DNA from: Citrobacter gillenii
GTDB lineage: Bacteria; Pseudomonadota; Gammaproteobacteria; Enterobacterales; Enterobacteriaceae
Reading direction: 5' to 3'
Assembly (NCBI RefSeq): GCF_013337685.1
Contig: NZ_SUQN01000003.1
Location: forward strand, 248,001-312,000
Length of the DNA: 64,000 nt
Shown here: in pieces, positions 9,296 to 19,538 of the stretch
Layout: each line of letters opens with the position of its first letter
How positions within the stretch are numbered: position 1 is the stretch's first letter
Notes under the pieces: generated by a model
Databases searched by the model: none
The model's input: the letters and a program-made list of their open reading frames with translations, nothing else
Told to the model about the DNA's origin: nothing
Program-made: the position numbers and the translations under genes

Positions 9296-10360
9296 ATGAC
9301 AGTACAATCCTGGCGAACGCTACGCACCAAAAAATATCAACTCTCTTTACGACTGTTTCTGCTGCTCAACGCAGTCTCCGCACTGTTTACACTCTTTTTT
9401 CCACTTTTTGCCGTTAAAGCGTTATCAGAACCGGCGTTGACGATACTCGTGATGAGTACACTGTTGCTGGCATGGCATGGGAAATATGCGGATAAACGAA
9501 TTAATCTTCCTTTTATTTCACTCGCTTTTGGCTTGTTGTGGGCATTACATATTTCCTTGAAATATAACGCACTAGGTCATAATGATTATTCTTTTCTATT
9601 GATAGCGCTGCTCAGCGTACTGTTTATTGGATCAATTGCTTTTGCCAATAATATCATCGCCTTTACCTTCCATTCACTCCCCTCCGTTGCCGTCTGCTTG
9701 TGGCTGAACGGCAGCGAACATGGACTGCGCGTGATCTATTTTATGGCGCTGCCGATGGCCGGGATCGCCATTCAGCACGTGATACAAAAGCGCTATGACG
9801 GTTTTGCTCAGCAACTGATGTACAAGCTACTGGAAGAACGGGAAACGCTAAACGGTCTCAGTATGCTCGACCCGTTAACCGGGTTGTATAATCGCCGGGG
9901 ACTGCAACACCGACTCGATACGCTGCTGGCCCTGAGCAACGCGAAGCATTACGTGCTGCTGCTGGATATCGACCATTTCAAAGCCTATAACGACCATTAC
10001 GGGCATATGATGGGTGACCAGGCGCTGATCCGTGTTTCTGCCGCCATTCGGGATTCCGTACGCTCACGGGATGTGGTGGCACGTTTTGGCGGCGAGGAAT
10101 TTATGGTTTTACTGACAGCAGTCGATCCGCAGCAGGCACAGGCCGCCGCCGAGCGTATTCGCCAGAAAGTCTACGATCTTAAAATTCCCCACATGTTTAA
10201 CGAAAACGTGGCCACCAACGTGACCGTCAGCATCGGCATTGCGCCGTTGGTGGATCAGGATATTGATGCCGCAATAAGCAAAGCGGATAAAGCCCTTTAC
10301 GAAGCCAAAAATCAGGGACGCAATAACACGCTAGTCAGCGATGAACTGCGGATAAACTAA
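9296..10360 (+). CDS. Membrane-bound diguanylate cyclase (GGDEF)
   Basis: This 354-residue protein has about six membrane helices in residues 20-165 and a C-terminal GGDEF domain (about 185-350). The active-site motif is GGEEF at 265-269, and a product-inhibition I-site RxxD (R256-D259) stands five residues before it, so an active, feedback-inhibited c-di-GMP synthase is predicted. The ATG lacks a clear Shine-Dalgarno sequence, so translation may be weak or the start may differ. E. coli K-12 lacks a gene here; from memory, Salmonella has a cyclase beside fhuF at this locus. Confidence 0.85.
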   Translation: MTVQSWRTLRTKKYQLSLRLFLLLNAVSALFTLFFPLFAVKALSEPALTILVMSTLLLAWHGKYADKRINLPFISLAFGLLWALHISLKYNALGHNDYSFLLIALLSVLFIGSIAFANNIIAFTFHSLPSVAVCLWLNGSEHGLRVIYFMALPMAGIAIQHVIQKRYDGFAQQLMYKLLEERETLNGLSMLDPLTGLYNRRGLQHRLDTLLALSNAKHYVLLLDIDHFKAYNDHYGHMMGDQALIRVSAAIRDSVRSRDVVARFGGEEFMVLLTAVDPQQAQAAAERIRQKVYDLKIPHMFNENVATNVTVSIGIAPLVDQDIDAAISKADKALYEAKNQGRNNTLVSDELRIN

Positions 10361-10433
10361 CCCCTGCCTACGCTATCCGTGCGCTGCCTCCCGACACCAC
10401 GACAAAGATCTTGCCATAGCCAGCCCTCGCCTA

Positions 10434-10466
10434 TAGGATTAGCAATCATTATCATTTAGATTAACA
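10434..10466 (+). promoter_or_regulatory. Fur box before fhuF
   Basis: GCAATCATTATCATTTAGATT at 10442-10462 matches the Fur consensus (GATAATGATAATCATTATC) well, especially the central AATCATTATCATTT. It ends about 18 bases before the fhuF start, so iron-dependent repression is expected. Confidence 0.75.
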
Positions 10467-10479
10467 TCCTTATATAGCT

Positions 10480-11277
10480 ATGGCTTATCGTTCCGCACCG
10501 ATCGTTGAAATCGTTGAAGATGTCATCTGGCGCAGCCACCTCCCTACGGAGATGCCGTCGCTGGCCGATTCAGTGCGTGCAACCCTTGCTCAAACCCGTG
10601 AGCACCTACTGGATTTCATTCGTCTCGATGAAACACCGCCACAAGGTGCCATGACGCTGCATGAATGGGCCCAACCCGCCACGCTGCGTTCACTCCTGGC
10701 AGTTTATTCCGATCATATCTATCGCAATCAGCCCACGTTAACTCGTGAAAACAAACCGCTGATTTCACTCTGGGCACAGTGGTATATCGGCCTGATGATG
10801 CCCCCGCTGATGGTGGCGCTGCTGACGCAAAAAGACGCCATTGATGTTGCACCCGAACATATGCACGTCGAGTTTCACGAAACAGGTCGTGCAGCCTGCT
10901 TCTGGATAGACGTTCACCCCGACAGGCAGACCACCGCCCGCTCACCACAACAGCGGATGGAAACACTGATTCTTTCTGCACTGACGCCGGTTGTCCGGGC
11001 GCTGGAAGCAACGGGAGAGATTAACGGCAAGCTTATCTGGAGCAATACCGGATACTTAATTCACTGGTATTTGACAGAGATGAAGCCGCTGCTGGGTGAT
11101 GAACTACTGGCAGCGTTGCGCCAGGCCTGCTTCTTTGAGAAACAACTCACCTGTGGCGAGGATAATCCACTCTGGCGCACCGTGGTGCCACGTGACGGGC
11201 TGTTAGTCCGCAGAACCTGCTGCCAGCGCTACCGTCTGCCAGACGTCCAGCAATGCGGCGACTGTACGCTGAAATAA
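10480..11277 (+). CDS. fhuF: FhuF, ferric siderophore reductase [2Fe-2S]
   Basis: This 265-residue cytoplasmic protein reduces hydroxamate-type ferric siderophores such as ferrioxamine and coprogen after import. The C-terminal C-C-x10-C-x2-C set (TCCQRY...QCGDC) binds its unusual [2Fe-2S] cluster. It matches E. coli FhuF along its length with small N-terminal differences. A Fur box lies directly upstream; in E. coli, OxyR also represses this gene. The YbaK-like gene follows in the same direction after 155 bp and is probably a separate unit. Confidence 0.96.
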   Translation: MAYRSAPIVEIVEDVIWRSHLPTEMPSLADSVRATLAQTREHLLDFIRLDETPPQGAMTLHEWAQPATLRSLLAVYSDHIYRNQPTLTRENKPLISLWAQWYIGLMMPPLMVALLTQKDAIDVAPEHMHVEFHETGRAACFWIDVHPDRQTTARSPQQRMETLILSALTPVVRALEATGEINGKLIWSNTGYLIHWYLTEMKPLLGDELLAALRQACFFEKQLTCGEDNPLWRTVVPRDGLLVRRTCCQRYRLPDVQQCGDCTLK

Positions 11278-11432
11278 GCGAGAATCCTCCCCCTCGCCGC
11301 TCGTCTTAAACGTCCTGCTGATGTTGCTTTGTTGTAACAATAAAATATTTACAGCCACGCTTCCCCTGTGACAAATTACGCCATGCGGTTTTCTGCCGTG
11401 CAGAACTGCGCGTACGCTATCGGGAGAGAAGA

Positions 11433-11891
11433 ATGAGTTTGCAATCAGTACGGCAATTTTTGGCGGAACATGCCCCGGATATTGAAATCATTGAACTGGA
11501 CCAGAGCACGGCCACCGTCGATCTGGCAGCGAAAGCCCACAATGTTGAACCCGGACAGATCGCTAAAACGCTTTCTCTAAAAGTAAAAAATGACATTATC
11601 CTGGTCGTCGCCAAAGGCGATGCCCGTCTGGATAATAAGAAGCTAAAAGGTACGTTTGGCGCGAAAGCCCGCATGCTGAGTAGTGATGAAGTGGTCAACG
11701 CAACGGGACATCCGGTTGGTGGCGTCTGCCCTTTTGGACTGGAGACCCCCATTTCAGTCTACTGTGATATCTCCCTGAAGCATTACGCTGAAGTCCTACC
11801 CGCAGCTGGTGCCACGCACAGCGCAGTGCGTATCACGCCAGACAGAATGGCTGAACTGACTTCTGCTACCTGGGTTGATGTCTGTCAGTAA
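11433..11891 (+). CDS. YbaK/ProX-type aminoacyl-tRNA deacylase family protein
   Basis: This 152-residue single-domain protein has the YbaK/prolyl-tRNA editing fold, with VGGVCPFGL near residues 95-103 and GDARLDNKKL near 70. Relatives hydrolyse mischarged aminoacyl-tRNAs in trans. Substrate specificity cannot be read from the sequence. The ATG follows [12 protein letters not shown] do not know an E. coli K-12 gene at this position. It is convergent with bglJ, with a hairpin between. Confidence 0.85.
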   Translation: MSLQSVRQFLAEHAPDIEIIELDQSTATVDLAAKAHNVEPGQIAKTLSLKVKNDIILVVAKGDARLDNKKLKGTFGAKARMLSSDEVVNATGHPVGGVCPFGLETPISVYCDISLKHYAEVLPAAGATHSAVRITPDRMAELTSATWVDVCQ

Positions 11892-11906
11892 CGAATACCC
11901 ACCCTG

Positions 11907-11929
11907 GTGCCGGAGAGTGAATCCGGCAC
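11907..11929. terminator. Hairpin between the converging YbaK-like gene and bglJ
   Basis: A perfect 8-bp stem, GTGCCGGA/TCCGGCAC, with a 7-base loop. It lies between two converging stops but has no T tract on either side, so it may be a weak or Rho-assisted end. Confidence 0.4.
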
Positions 11930-11945
11930 ACGCGTAATCGCCCCG

Positions 11946-12623
11946 TTACGAAACCGCATGGAGAAAAGGCGCTGGCTCCCCGGCACGCAGGTACAGCAGA
12001 ATATCAGCGGCATCCAGGAGTCCGGCGTCAGAATTCACACCCAGTTTAGACATCACGTTAAATTTATGCGCCCGAATGGTTTTAATGTTCCGTTCAAGCT
12101 GAATGGCGATCTGCGGCATCGAGTATCCATTCGACATAAAACGCAGTATTTCGCGCTCAGTAGGGCTTAACATACGGTTTTGGTTAACAAACCAGTGATT
12201 TTTTGTCCCTTCGACTCCCCGTTTGGCGCAATTCAAGGCTGCGAGTAGCCCTTCCTGTAATACATCCAATGATGATGCTTTGCTGATGACCCCATCCAGC
12301 GGCAGCGGGGAAAGCGAGCTAATTAATCGCACTTCAGCATCATCATCAGCGATCACCACGCGCCGGATACGCGGGTAATTGACCGCCAGTTCCGTCAGGT
12401 AGACCAGCCCTGCGCGGCGATCCGCTCTTAACGCTGAAAGTGAAAAAATGACCGCAGAAAAAGATGTTTTTAACATTTCCTGGCTAAAGGTCGGCTGATT
12501 AGAAAACTGATAAAGATGGTATGGGCTATCTGGCATGGTATTAAATAAACTCTTAATACCTACACGACTCATTGCGCACTTTTCTACCAGTGCGACATTG
12601 CTTTTGTTATTTCTGCTTTCCAT
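11946..12623 (-). CDS. bglJ: BglJ, LuxR-type regulator
   Basis: This 225-residue protein has a receiver-like N-terminal domain without a clear phospho-acceptor arrangement, and a C-terminal LuxR helix-turn-helix (about residues 155-212: [13 protein letters not shown], then [13 protein letters not shown]). In E. coli BglJ pairs with RcsB to relieve H-NS repression of bgl and other genes. The start at 12623 gives the E. coli length; an upstream in-frame ATG at 12689 exists. It begins inside the end of yjjQ (40-base overlap), showing translational coupling. Confidence 0.93.
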   Translation of the reverse strand: MESRNNKSNVALVEKCAMSRVGIKSLFNTMPDSPYHLYQFSNQPTFSQEMLKTSFSAVIFSLSALRADRRAGLVYLTELAVNYPRIRRVVIADDDAEVRLISSLSPLPLDGVISKASSLDVLQEGLLAALNCAKRGVEGTKNHWFVNQNRMLSPTEREILRFMSNGYSMPQIAIQLERNIKTIRAHKFNVMSKLGVNSDAGLLDAADILLYLRAGEPAPFLHAVS

Positions 12624-13309
12624 TCCGTGGTCTCTCCATAAACTGAAGGTAAGTTCAGCTCTCGTGCTCCTTGAGAACTGTTTATCCATGCATACATTTC
12701 TGCATTGCTATGGATTGATAAACGACGCATCGCGCTATTTTTTTGCGCGCTAATTGTTTTATTACTTTTCTTTAGTAACATCGCAATCTGGTTAATTCCC
12801 CAACCTTTTCCGAGTAGCCGTAACACTTTTCTTTCAGAAAGGGTGAGCACAATTGACCGAGCGCTGTGATCCTGTAATTCAGGGATAATTGGCGGAGAGA
12901 GCAGCACCTTACTGATTCTCTCGGCCCGGGTATTTCCCGAATGAATAACATTCACCAGACTCTCAATGGGTTCCGCATCAGATAAGAGTGAGCTGACAGG
13001 ACACATGAGCAACTCAACAGCCAGAGGATAAAACAGGCGTGAAACGAGAAAAACCCAGTGGATATCGCGATATTGAGACAGTAAAGAATAGTATTGATCG
13101 CAGATTGCACGCGGATTACTACAGTCCCTGGTTAAGTCGGCTATCACCAGGTCAGAGCAGCGCAACTGCAGCAAAGTTAGTTCTTCTACGGAGCGACAAT
13201 ACGTCAGTTCATAATCAGAGAACTGCCCTTGCATCACCCCTTTAAGCCCAGTTTGTATGATTGGTAATTTACTAATGATAATTGCGTTCTTGCAGCGTCC
13301 TGGCAACAT
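12584..13309 (-). CDS. yjjQ: YjjQ, LuxR-type regulator
   Basis: This 241-residue protein has a C-terminal LuxR DNA-binding domain ([18 protein letters not shown], then [14 protein letters not shown]). In E. coli it represses motility, curli and capsule genes, and the yjjQ-bglJ operon is silenced by H-NS and StpA. The start at 13309 (MLPGRCKN) matches the E. coli length. The 450-bp upstream region is strongly AT-rich, which fits H-NS control here too. Confidence 0.92.
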   Translation of the reverse strand: MLPGRCKNAIIISKLPIIQTGLKGVMQGQFSDYELTYCRSVEELTLLQLRCSDLVIADLTRDCSNPRAICDQYYSLLSQYRDIHWVFLVSRLFYPLAVELLMCPVSSLLSDAEPIESLVNVIHSGNTRAERISKVLLSPPIIPELQDHSARSIVLTLSERKVLRLLGKGWGINQIAMLLKKSNKTISAQKNSAMRRLSIHSNAEMYAWINSSQGARELNLPSVYGETTEWKAEITKAMSHW

Positions 13310-13765
13310 AAATCCTCCATATTCACCTGTCCGCAATCTTGTTCACCTGAAATTCTTTCATAAATAAAAAAACAATAAGACAGCAGGTAAAAAAGATAGA
13401 CAGTATGAATTGTTTATCCTTGGTTTTTATTTTAAATATATGAAAAAGTGATGACACTACAATCCTAATAGCATCACACTATAAAACCATCCTGACATAA
13501 TCACTTAGAGGAACATTAATTGTACAATTAAAATATCTACATTAATTTATTAGCGCTACTTACGTAATTGCTGCACACAGGAATAACCGCACCAGGGAAG
13601 TTAACCCTATAGCATAGAAAAGAGAGCCGTACATCGGCAAAACTCACCGCTCTGCCTCTTTTTTCAACACAAAGATTGATCTTAGCCAGAGCCAGCGGGA
13701 TCATGCTTCATGATAAAAAGAAGACAGTCGTTATCCAGAGTGCATCTTTTCAGTCAGAGCGAGCC
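13310..13765. promoter_or_regulatory. AT-rich divergent region, yjjQ / yjjP
   Basis: This gap of about 456 bp between divergent genes is clearly richer in A/T than its flanks at 13330-13560, with many A and T runs. It is a candidate H-NS nucleation region. The yjjP frame stays open from 13676, but the conserved start is 13766. I see no other gene in it. Confidence 0.5.
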
Positions 13766-14542
13766 ATGCAAACAGAGCAGTCGTCACAGCGAACGGTTAC
13801 ACGGTTATGTATACAATGCGGACTATTTTTATTGCAACACGGAGCGGAAAGCGCGCTGGTTGACGAACTCTCTACCCGCCTCGGCCTGGCGCTTGGTATG
13901 GATAGCGTAGAAAGCGCCATCTCCTCTAACGCTATCGTCCTGACCACCATTAAAGACGGACAATGCCTGACATCGACCCGAAAAAATCAGGATCGCGGCA
14001 TCAATATGCACGTCGTAACCGAAGTTCAGCACATCGTCATTTTGGCCGAGCATAAGCTGCTGGACGGCAAAGGCGTGGAGAAACGCTTTAGTCAGATTAA
14101 ACCGCTGCGCTACCCTCGATGGCTGGTTTCATTGATGGTCGGCCTGTCCTGCGCCTGCTTTTGTAAGCTGAATAATGGCGGATGGGATGGGGCGGTTATT
14201 ACCTTTTTTGCCAGCATGATTGCCATGTATATCCGCCAGATTCTGGCCTCCCGGCATTTGCATCCACAAATTAACTTTTGCGTCACCGCTTTTGTCGCCA
14301 CCACCATTTCCGGTCTGCTGCTAACGTTGCCGACGTTTAATCACACGCCGACGGTTGCCATGGCGGCCAGCGTGCTGCTGCTGGTTCCAGGTTTCCCATT
14401 GATTAACGCGGTCGCAGATATGTTTAAAGGGCACATAAATACCGGGCTGGCGCGCTGGGCCATTGCCAGCCTGCTCACGCTGGCAACCTGCGTTGGTGTA
14501 GTGATGTCGATGACTCTGTGGGGGTTACGCGGATGGGTGTAA
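13766..14542 (+). CDS. yjjP: YjjP, ThrE-family transporter subunit
   Basis: This 258-residue protein has an N-terminal cytosolic part (about 1-110) and roughly five membrane helices. It belongs to the ThrE family, split in enterobacteria into YjjP and YjjB. In E. coli the YjjPB pair exports succinate under anaerobic conditions. The start at 13766 (MQTEQ) fits the family, though the frame opens 90 bases earlier. It overlaps yjjB by 10 bases, so the two subunits are translationally coupled. Confidence 0.93.
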   Translation: MQTEQSSQRTVTRLCIQCGLFLLQHGAESALVDELSTRLGLALGMDSVESAISSNAIVLTTIKDGQCLTSTRKNQDRGINMHVVTEVQHIVILAEHKLLDGKGVEKRFSQIKPLRYPRWLVSLMVGLSCACFCKLNNGGWDGAVITFFASMIAMYIRQILASRHLHPQINFCVTAFVATTISGLLLTLPTFNHTPTVAMAASVLLLVPGFPLINAVADMFKGHINTGLARWAIASLLTLATCVGVVMSMTLWGLRGWV

Positions 14543-15006
14543 TTGATTTCATTTTTGCCCTGCTGCAGGACATGATCCTGTCTGCAATTCCGGCTGTCGG
14601 ATTCGCCATGGTCTTTAACGTACCGCATCGGGCGCTCCCCTGGTGTGCCCTGCTCGGCGCGCTTGGGCACGGTTCACGCATGGTGATGATGACCGCGGGG
14701 CTCAATATCGAATGGTCAACCTTTATGGCATCATTAGTGATTGGCTGCATCGGGATCCAATGGTCACGCTGGTATCTGGCGCACCCGAAAGTCTTTACCG
14801 TCGCGGCAGTAATCCCCATGTTTCCGGGGATCTCCGCATACACGGCGATGATCTCTGCGGTAAAAATCGGTCATTTCGGTTACAGCGAAGAGCTGATGAT
14901 TACCCTGCTGACTAACTTCCTGAAAGCCTCGTCCATCGTGGGGGCTTTGTCCATCGGGCTTTCCGTACCTGGATTATGGCTGTATCGCAAACGCCCGCGC
15001 GTGTGA
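14533..15006 (+). CDS. yjjB: YjjB, ThrE-family transporter subunit
   Basis: This 157-residue membrane protein of about five helices is the partner of YjjP. The conserved [14 protein letters not shown] segment is present near residue 100. In E. coli the two-part carrier takes part in succinate export. The start at 14533 gives the E. coli length of 157 and overlaps the yjjP end. dnaT follows after 122 bp. Confidence 0.93.
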   Translation: MGVIDFIFALLQDMILSAIPAVGFAMVFNVPHRALPWCALLGALGHGSRMVMMTAGLNIEWSTFMASLVIGCIGIQWSRWYLAHPKVFTVAAVIPMFPGISAYTAMISAVKIGHFGYSEELMITLLTNFLKASSIVGALSIGLSVPGLWLYRKRPRV

Positions 15007-15128
15007 CGGTGCACCTGCTTAATACCATAGCGGATGGGGAATCACCCTCATCCTGCTTCTCTCCTTCTTCTCTGTGTTACTATAAAAGCAGTCCCCTTCT
15101 CGGTTGTTGTTCAGTATTGAGAAACATT

Positions 15129-15668
15129 ATGCCCTGTAAAATTTTGACTCCGGACGTCGTCGGTATTGACGCCTTATTACACGATCACCAGGCCGTGCTG
15201 GCAAAGTCAGCAGGTGGCGCAGTGGCCGTTTTCGCCAATAATGCGCCCGCGTTTTATGCCGTAACCCCTGCGCGTCTGGCCGAACTACTGGCGCTCGAAG
15301 AGAAGCTGTCACGTCCGGGAAGCGATATCACGTTGGATGCGCAATTTTACGAAGAGCCGCAAGCGGCACCTGTTGCCGTACCGATGGGGAAATTTCCGAT
15401 GTACGCTGACTGGCAGCCCGATGCTGACTTTCAGCGACAGGCCGCGCTATGGGGCATCGCGCTCAGAGAACCGGTCACCGCCGAAGAGCTGGCCGCGTTT
15501 GTGGCCTACTGGCAGGCAGAAGGTAAGATCTTTCACCATGTTCAGTGGCAGCAAAAACTCGCGCGTAGCGTACAAATTGGCCGGGCCAGCAATGGCGGAA
15601 TGCCCAAACGTGATGTTAACAGTGTCAGCGAACCTGACAGTCATATTCCACCGGGTTTTAGAGGATAA
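15129..15668 (+). CDS. dnaT: DnaT, primosomal protein I
   Basis: This 179-residue protein acts in PriA-dependent replication restart, helping to load DnaB-DnaC. Length and sequence match E. coli DnaT, including the conserved C-terminal GRASNGG...SEPDS region that takes part in ssDNA binding. The frame opens 153 bases earlier; the start at 15129 follows a weak GAGAAACATT site and gives the family length. Its stop is two bases before the dnaC ATG, so they form one operon. Confidence 0.96.
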   Translation: MPCKILTPDVVGIDALLHDHQAVLAKSAGGAVAVFANNAPAFYAVTPARLAELLALEEKLSRPGSDITLDAQFYEEPQAAPVAVPMGKFPMYADWQPDADFQRQAALWGIALREPVTAEELAAFVAYWQAEGKIFHHVQWQQKLARSVQIGRASNGGMPKRDVNSVSEPDSHIPPGFRG

Positions 15669-15670
15669 CG

Positions 15671-16408
15671 ATGAAAAACGTTGGCGACCTGATGAAACGT
15701 CTGCAAAAAATGATGCCGCCCAATGTCGAGCCCGCATTCAAAACGGGCGAGGAACTGCTGGCGTGGCAAAAAGAACAAGGTGAAATTCATGCCGCGGCGC
15801 TGGCGCGCGAGAACCGGGCCATGAAAATGCAGCGCACGTTTAACCGCTCCGGTATCCGTCCGCTGCACCAGAACTGCTCGTTTGAGAACTATCGGGTCGA
15901 GTGCGAAGGACAAATGAATGCCCTGAGCAAAGCCCGTCAGTACGTCGAAGAGTTTGATGGCAATATCGCCAGCTTTATCTTCTCCGGCAAACCTGGCACC
16001 GGAAAAAACCATTTGGCTGCCGCTATCTGCAACGAACTGCTGCTGCGCGGCAAGTCAGTGCTGATCATTACCGTGGCAGACATTATGTCGGCAATGAAAG
16101 AGACGTTCAGCAATCGTGAAACCAGCGAAGAACAGCTGCTCAACGATCTCAGCAACGTAGATCTGCTGGTGATCGACGAGATCGGCATGCAGACCGAATC
16201 GCGCTATGAAAAAGTGATCATCAACCAGATCGTCGATCGCCGCTCTTCCTCCAAGCGACCGACCGGCATGCTGACAAACAGCAATATAGATGAAATGAAC
16301 AAACTGCTGGGTGAGCGCGTGATGGATCGTATGCGGCTCGGCAACAGCCTGTGGGTGATTTTTAACTGGGAAAGTTATCGCAGCCGAGTGACAGGCAAAG
16401 AGTATTGA
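15671..16408 (+). CDS. dnaC: DnaC, DnaB helicase loader
   Basis: This 245-residue AAA+ ATPase loads the DnaB helicase at oriC and restart forks. The Walker A motif GKPGTGKNH is at 106-114, Walker B LLVIDE ends at Asp169-Glu170, and a C-terminal arginine finger region (RVMDRMR) follows. The N-terminal 60 residues form the DnaB-binding domain. It is preceded by dnaT with a two-base gap. Confidence 0.97.
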   Translation: MKNVGDLMKRLQKMMPPNVEPAFKTGEELLAWQKEQGEIHAAALARENRAMKMQRTFNRSGIRPLHQNCSFENYRVECEGQMNALSKARQYVEEFDGNIASFIFSGKPGTGKNHLAAAICNELLLRGKSVLIITVADIMSAMKETFSNRETSEEQLLNDLSNVDLLVIDEIGMQTESRYEKVIINQIVDRRSSSKRPTGMLTNSNIDEMNKLLGERVMDRMRLGNSLWVIFNWESYRSRVTGKEY

Positions 16409-16470
16409 GACCATTCCTAACATCAGCAGCGCTATACTGCGCTGAAAAGGCATAACACGAGTTACCTATA

Positions 16471-16965
16471 ATGATAATGATGAAAGCAACAAAACGATTT
16501 CTGTGCTGTGCGGTTGCCGCCAGCACGCTGATCTCCACCAGCGTTTTCGCCGCCTCCTGGCAGGATTCACTCTCCAGCGCGGCTGGCGAACTGAGTAAGC
16601 AAACCTCTGGCTCTCAGAGCAGCAGCTCACTTTCTTCCCTGACCAGCCTGCTCGGCAGTAATCAGTCGCTCACGTCCAGCAGTATGAACAACGCAGCCGG
16701 GATTCTGGAATATTGTGCGAAACAGAAACTGGCTTCGGTCACCGATACCGAAAACGTCAAAAATCAGGTGCTGGATAAACTAGGCCTGGGCGCAACGGAG
16801 CAGAAAAAAGACACCAACTATCTGGACGGCATTCAGGGCATGCTCAATGCCAAAGATGGTCAACAGCTTAATCTGGATACGATTGGTAACAGCTCACTGG
16901 CAAAGCAAGTCAAAACCAAGGCCTGCGATCTGGTGTTAAAACAGGGTATGAACTTCATTTCCTGA
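16471..16965 (+). CDS. yjjA: YjjA, DUF2501 secreted protein
   Basis: This 164-residue protein has a signal peptide cleaved near VFAAS (residue about 27), then a Ser-rich low-complexity stretch (about 40-75) and a C-terminal DUF2501 domain with two cysteines (in EYCAKQ and KACDLV) that may form a disulfide. It is probably periplasmic and of unknown function. The frame starts MIMMK, so the true start may be one of the later ATGs. It stands alone between dnaC and opgB. Confidence 0.85.
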   Translation: MIMMKATKRFLCCAVAASTLISTSVFAASWQDSLSSAAGELSKQTSGSQSSSSLSSLTSLLGSNQSLTSSSMNNAAGILEYCAKQKLASVTDTENVKNQVLDKLGLGATEQKKDTNYLDGIQGMLNAKDGQQLNLDTIGNSSLAKQVKTKACDLVLKQGMNFIS

Positions 16966-17200
16966 TGTACAAATGCCGCGCACGGTTTTTCACAGCCTGC
17001 GCGGTATCAATTTATGTCCCGCAAACATTCCTCAAAATAATCAGTAATCCCCTTAAACACCCTGCATATCTAAACCAATTCTGAATAACAACGTAATTAA
17101 ATGTCACTACAATTGCAGCAATGTAACAACGCTATTACATTGTACTTTTCAGAAATGATTAGCCTGCCAGGTATTTACCCGGCTTACTGAGGATCGTCCG

Positions 17201-19492
17201 TTGTCTGAATTATTCTCCATCACTCTGTTTCTCGCGTCGGTGTTGATTTACGCCTGGAAAGCGGGTCGCAACACCTGGTGGTTTGCCGCCACGTTAACGG
17301 TGCTGGGGATTTTTATTGTCCTGAATATCACGCTGTATGCCAGCGACTATTTCACCGGCGACGGCATCAACGATGCAGTTCTGTACACGTTGACCAACAG
17401 TCTGACCGGCGCGGGCATTGGCAAATATGTTCTGCCCGGCATTGGGATTGCACTGGCGCTGGCCACCGTGTTTGGCGCGCTGGGTTGGGTGCTTCGCCGT
17501 CGTCGCCACCATCCTCATCACGTGGGTTACAGCCTGCTGGCTCTGCTGCTGGCGCTGGCGTCTGTGGATGCCAGCCCGGCGTTTCATCAGATAACCGAAC
17601 TGGTGAAATCCCAGTCGCGCGATGGCGACCCGGATTTTGCGGCGTATTACAAAGAGCCGTCAAAAACCATTCCCAACCCGAAGCTGAACCTGGTATATAT
17701 CTACGGCGAAAGCCTGGAACGCACCTATTTTAACAATGATGCATTCCCGGATCTGACCCCGGAGCTCGGGGCATTAAAAAACGAAGGGATGGATTTCAGC
17801 AATACTATGCAGCTGCCGGGAACGGATTACACCATCGCCGGCATGGTCGCTTCACAGTGCGGCATTCCGCTGTTTGCCCCGTTTGAAGGTAACGCCTCGG
17901 CATCAGTTTCCAGCTTCTTTCCAAACAATATTTGCCTGGGCGACATCCTGAAGAACTCCGGCTATCAAAACGTCTTTGTACAGGGCGCAAATCTGCGCTT
18001 TGCCGGGAAAGACGTGTTCCTGAAATCCCATGGTTTTGATCATCTGTACGGCGCAGAAGAGTTAAAAGGCGTAGTAGCGGACCCGGCCTATCGTAATGAC
18101 TGGGGCTTTTACGACGATACCGTCCTTGATGAAGCGTGGAAAAAATTCGAAGAGCTTTCACAGTCTGGTCAACGTTTTTCACTGTTTACCCTGACGGTCG
18201 ATACTCATCACCCGGATGGATTTATTTCGCGCACCTGCAACCGCAAACGCTATGACATCGATGGCAAAGCCAATCAGTCATTTAGCGCAGTCAGCTGTAG
18301 TCAGGAAAACATTGCCGCGTTTATTAATAAGATCAAAGCGTCACCGTGGTTTAAAGATACCGTTATTGTAGTGTCCTCCGATCATCTGGCGATGAACAAC
18401 ACCGCCTGGAAATACCTGAACAAGCAGGATCGTAACAACCTGTTCTTCGTGCTACGCGGCGACAAGCCGCAGCAGGATACGCTGGCGGTGAAACGCAACA
18501 CGATGGATAACGGCGCGACCGTCCTGGATATTCTCGGCGGCGATAACTTTATCGGTCTAGGACGCAGTAGCTTGTCGAGCGAGTCGGTGTCAGAAGTATT
18601 CCTGAACATCAAAGAGAAAATGCTGGCCTGGAAGCCCGATATTATTCGCCTGTGGAATTTCCCCAAAGAGATGAAAGCATTCACCGTCGACACGGACAAA
18701 AGCATGATCGCGTTCTCCGGCAGTCACTTCCGCCTGCCGCTGCTGCTGCGCGTGTCGGAGCAACGCGTTGAGCCACTGCCGGAAAGTGAATACTCTGCCC
18801 CGCTGCGCTTCCAGCTGGCGGATTTCGCCCCGCGCGATAACTTTGTCTGGATAGACCGCTGCTACAAAATGGCCCAGCTGTGGGCACCGGAACTGGCGCT
18901 CTCCACCGACTGGTGTGTATCACAAGGGCAACTGGGCGGGCAGCAAATTGTACAACACGTCGATAAAGCCAAATGGCAAGGTAAAACCGCGTTTAAAGAC
19001 ACGGTGATCGACATGGAGCGCTACAAAGGTAACGTCGATACGCTGAAAATTGTTGATAACGATATTCGCTACAAGGCCGACAGCTTCGTCTTTAACGTGG
19101 CCGGCGCGCCAGAAGAGGTGAAACAATTTAGCGGGATTTCGCGCCCCGAATCCTGGGGGCGCTGGTCCAACGCGCAGCTGAGTGACGAGGTAAAGATCGA
19201 ATACAACGCCCCGTTACCGAAGAAATTCGATCTGGTGATCACTGCCAAAGCGTTCGGTGACAACGCCAATCGTCCCATCCCGGTACGCATCGGCAACGAG
19301 GAACAAACGCTGGTGTTAAGCCATGACGTCAGCACCACCACGCTGCATTTTGATAACCCAGCAGACGCCGACACGCTGGTCATTATCCCACCCGATCCCG
19401 TCGCTACCAACGAGGGCAACATTCTGGGCCACTCTCCGCGTAAGCTGGGGATCGGAATGGTTGAAATCAAAATCGTGGACCTGCAAGGATAA
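17201..19492 (+). CDS. opgB: OpgB (MdoB), phosphoglycerol transferase I
   Basis: This 763-residue inner-membrane enzyme transfers phosphoglycerol from phosphatidylglycerol to osmoregulated periplasmic glucans. Three to four membrane helices occupy about residues 1-125, followed by a periplasmic sulfatase/alkaline-phosphatase-type domain ([15 protein letters not shown], then [11 protein letters not shown]) and a long C-terminal extension. It starts with TTG, after TGAGGAT, as I remember for E. coli. The 235-bp gap before it has a weak hairpin at 16976-17004 behind yjjA. Confidence 0.96.
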   Translation: MSELFSITLFLASVLIYAWKAGRNTWWFAATLTVLGIFIVLNITLYASDYFTGDGINDAVLYTLTNSLTGAGIGKYVLPGIGIALALATVFGALGWVLRRRRHHPHHVGYSLLALLLALASVDASPAFHQITELVKSQSRDGDPDFAAYYKEPSKTIPNPKLNLVYIYGESLERTYFNNDAFPDLTPELGALKNEGMDFSNTMQLPGTDYTIAGMVASQCGIPLFAPFEGNASASVSSFFPNNICLGDILKNSGYQNVFVQGANLRFAGKDVFLKSHGFDHLYGAEELKGVVADPAYRNDWGFYDDTVLDEAWKKFEELSQSGQRFSLFTLTVDTHHPDGFISRTCNRKRYDIDGKANQSFSAVSCSQENIAAFINKIKASPWFKDTVIVVSSDHLAMNNTAWKYLNKQDRNNLFFVLRGDKPQQDTLAVKRNTMDNGATVLDILGGDNFIGLGRSSLSSESVSEVFLNIKEKMLAWKPDIIRLWNFPKEMKAFTVDTDKSMIAFSGSHFRLPLLLRVSEQRVEPLPESEYSAPLRFQLADFAPRDNFVWIDRCYKMAQLWAPELALSTDWCVSQGQLGGQQIVQHVDKAKWQGKTAFKDTVIDMERYKGNVDTLKIVDNDIRYKADSFVFNVAGAPEEVKQFSGISRPESWGRWSNAQLSDEVKIEYNAPLPKKFDLVITAKAFGDNANRPIPVRIGNEEQTLVLSHDVSTTTLHFDNPADADTLVIIPPDPVATNEGNILGHSPRKLGIGMVEIKIVDLQG

Positions 19493-19525
19493 AAAAAACA
19501 GCGCCCAACACACCTCCGGGCGCTG
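19491..19525 (-). terminator. lgoD terminator
   Basis: On the minus strand, CAGCGCCC/GGGCGCTG forms an 8-bp stem with an 11-base loop followed by eight Ts, 14 bases after the lgoD stop. The T run overlaps the opgB stop codon, so the hairpin sits between the converging genes. Confidence 0.85.
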
Positions 19526-19538
19526 CATGGCAACCTTA

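Noticed and set aside
13676-13765. N-terminal extension of yjjP
   Set aside because: The extra 30 residues are not found in the family as I recall it, and 13766 gives the expected length.
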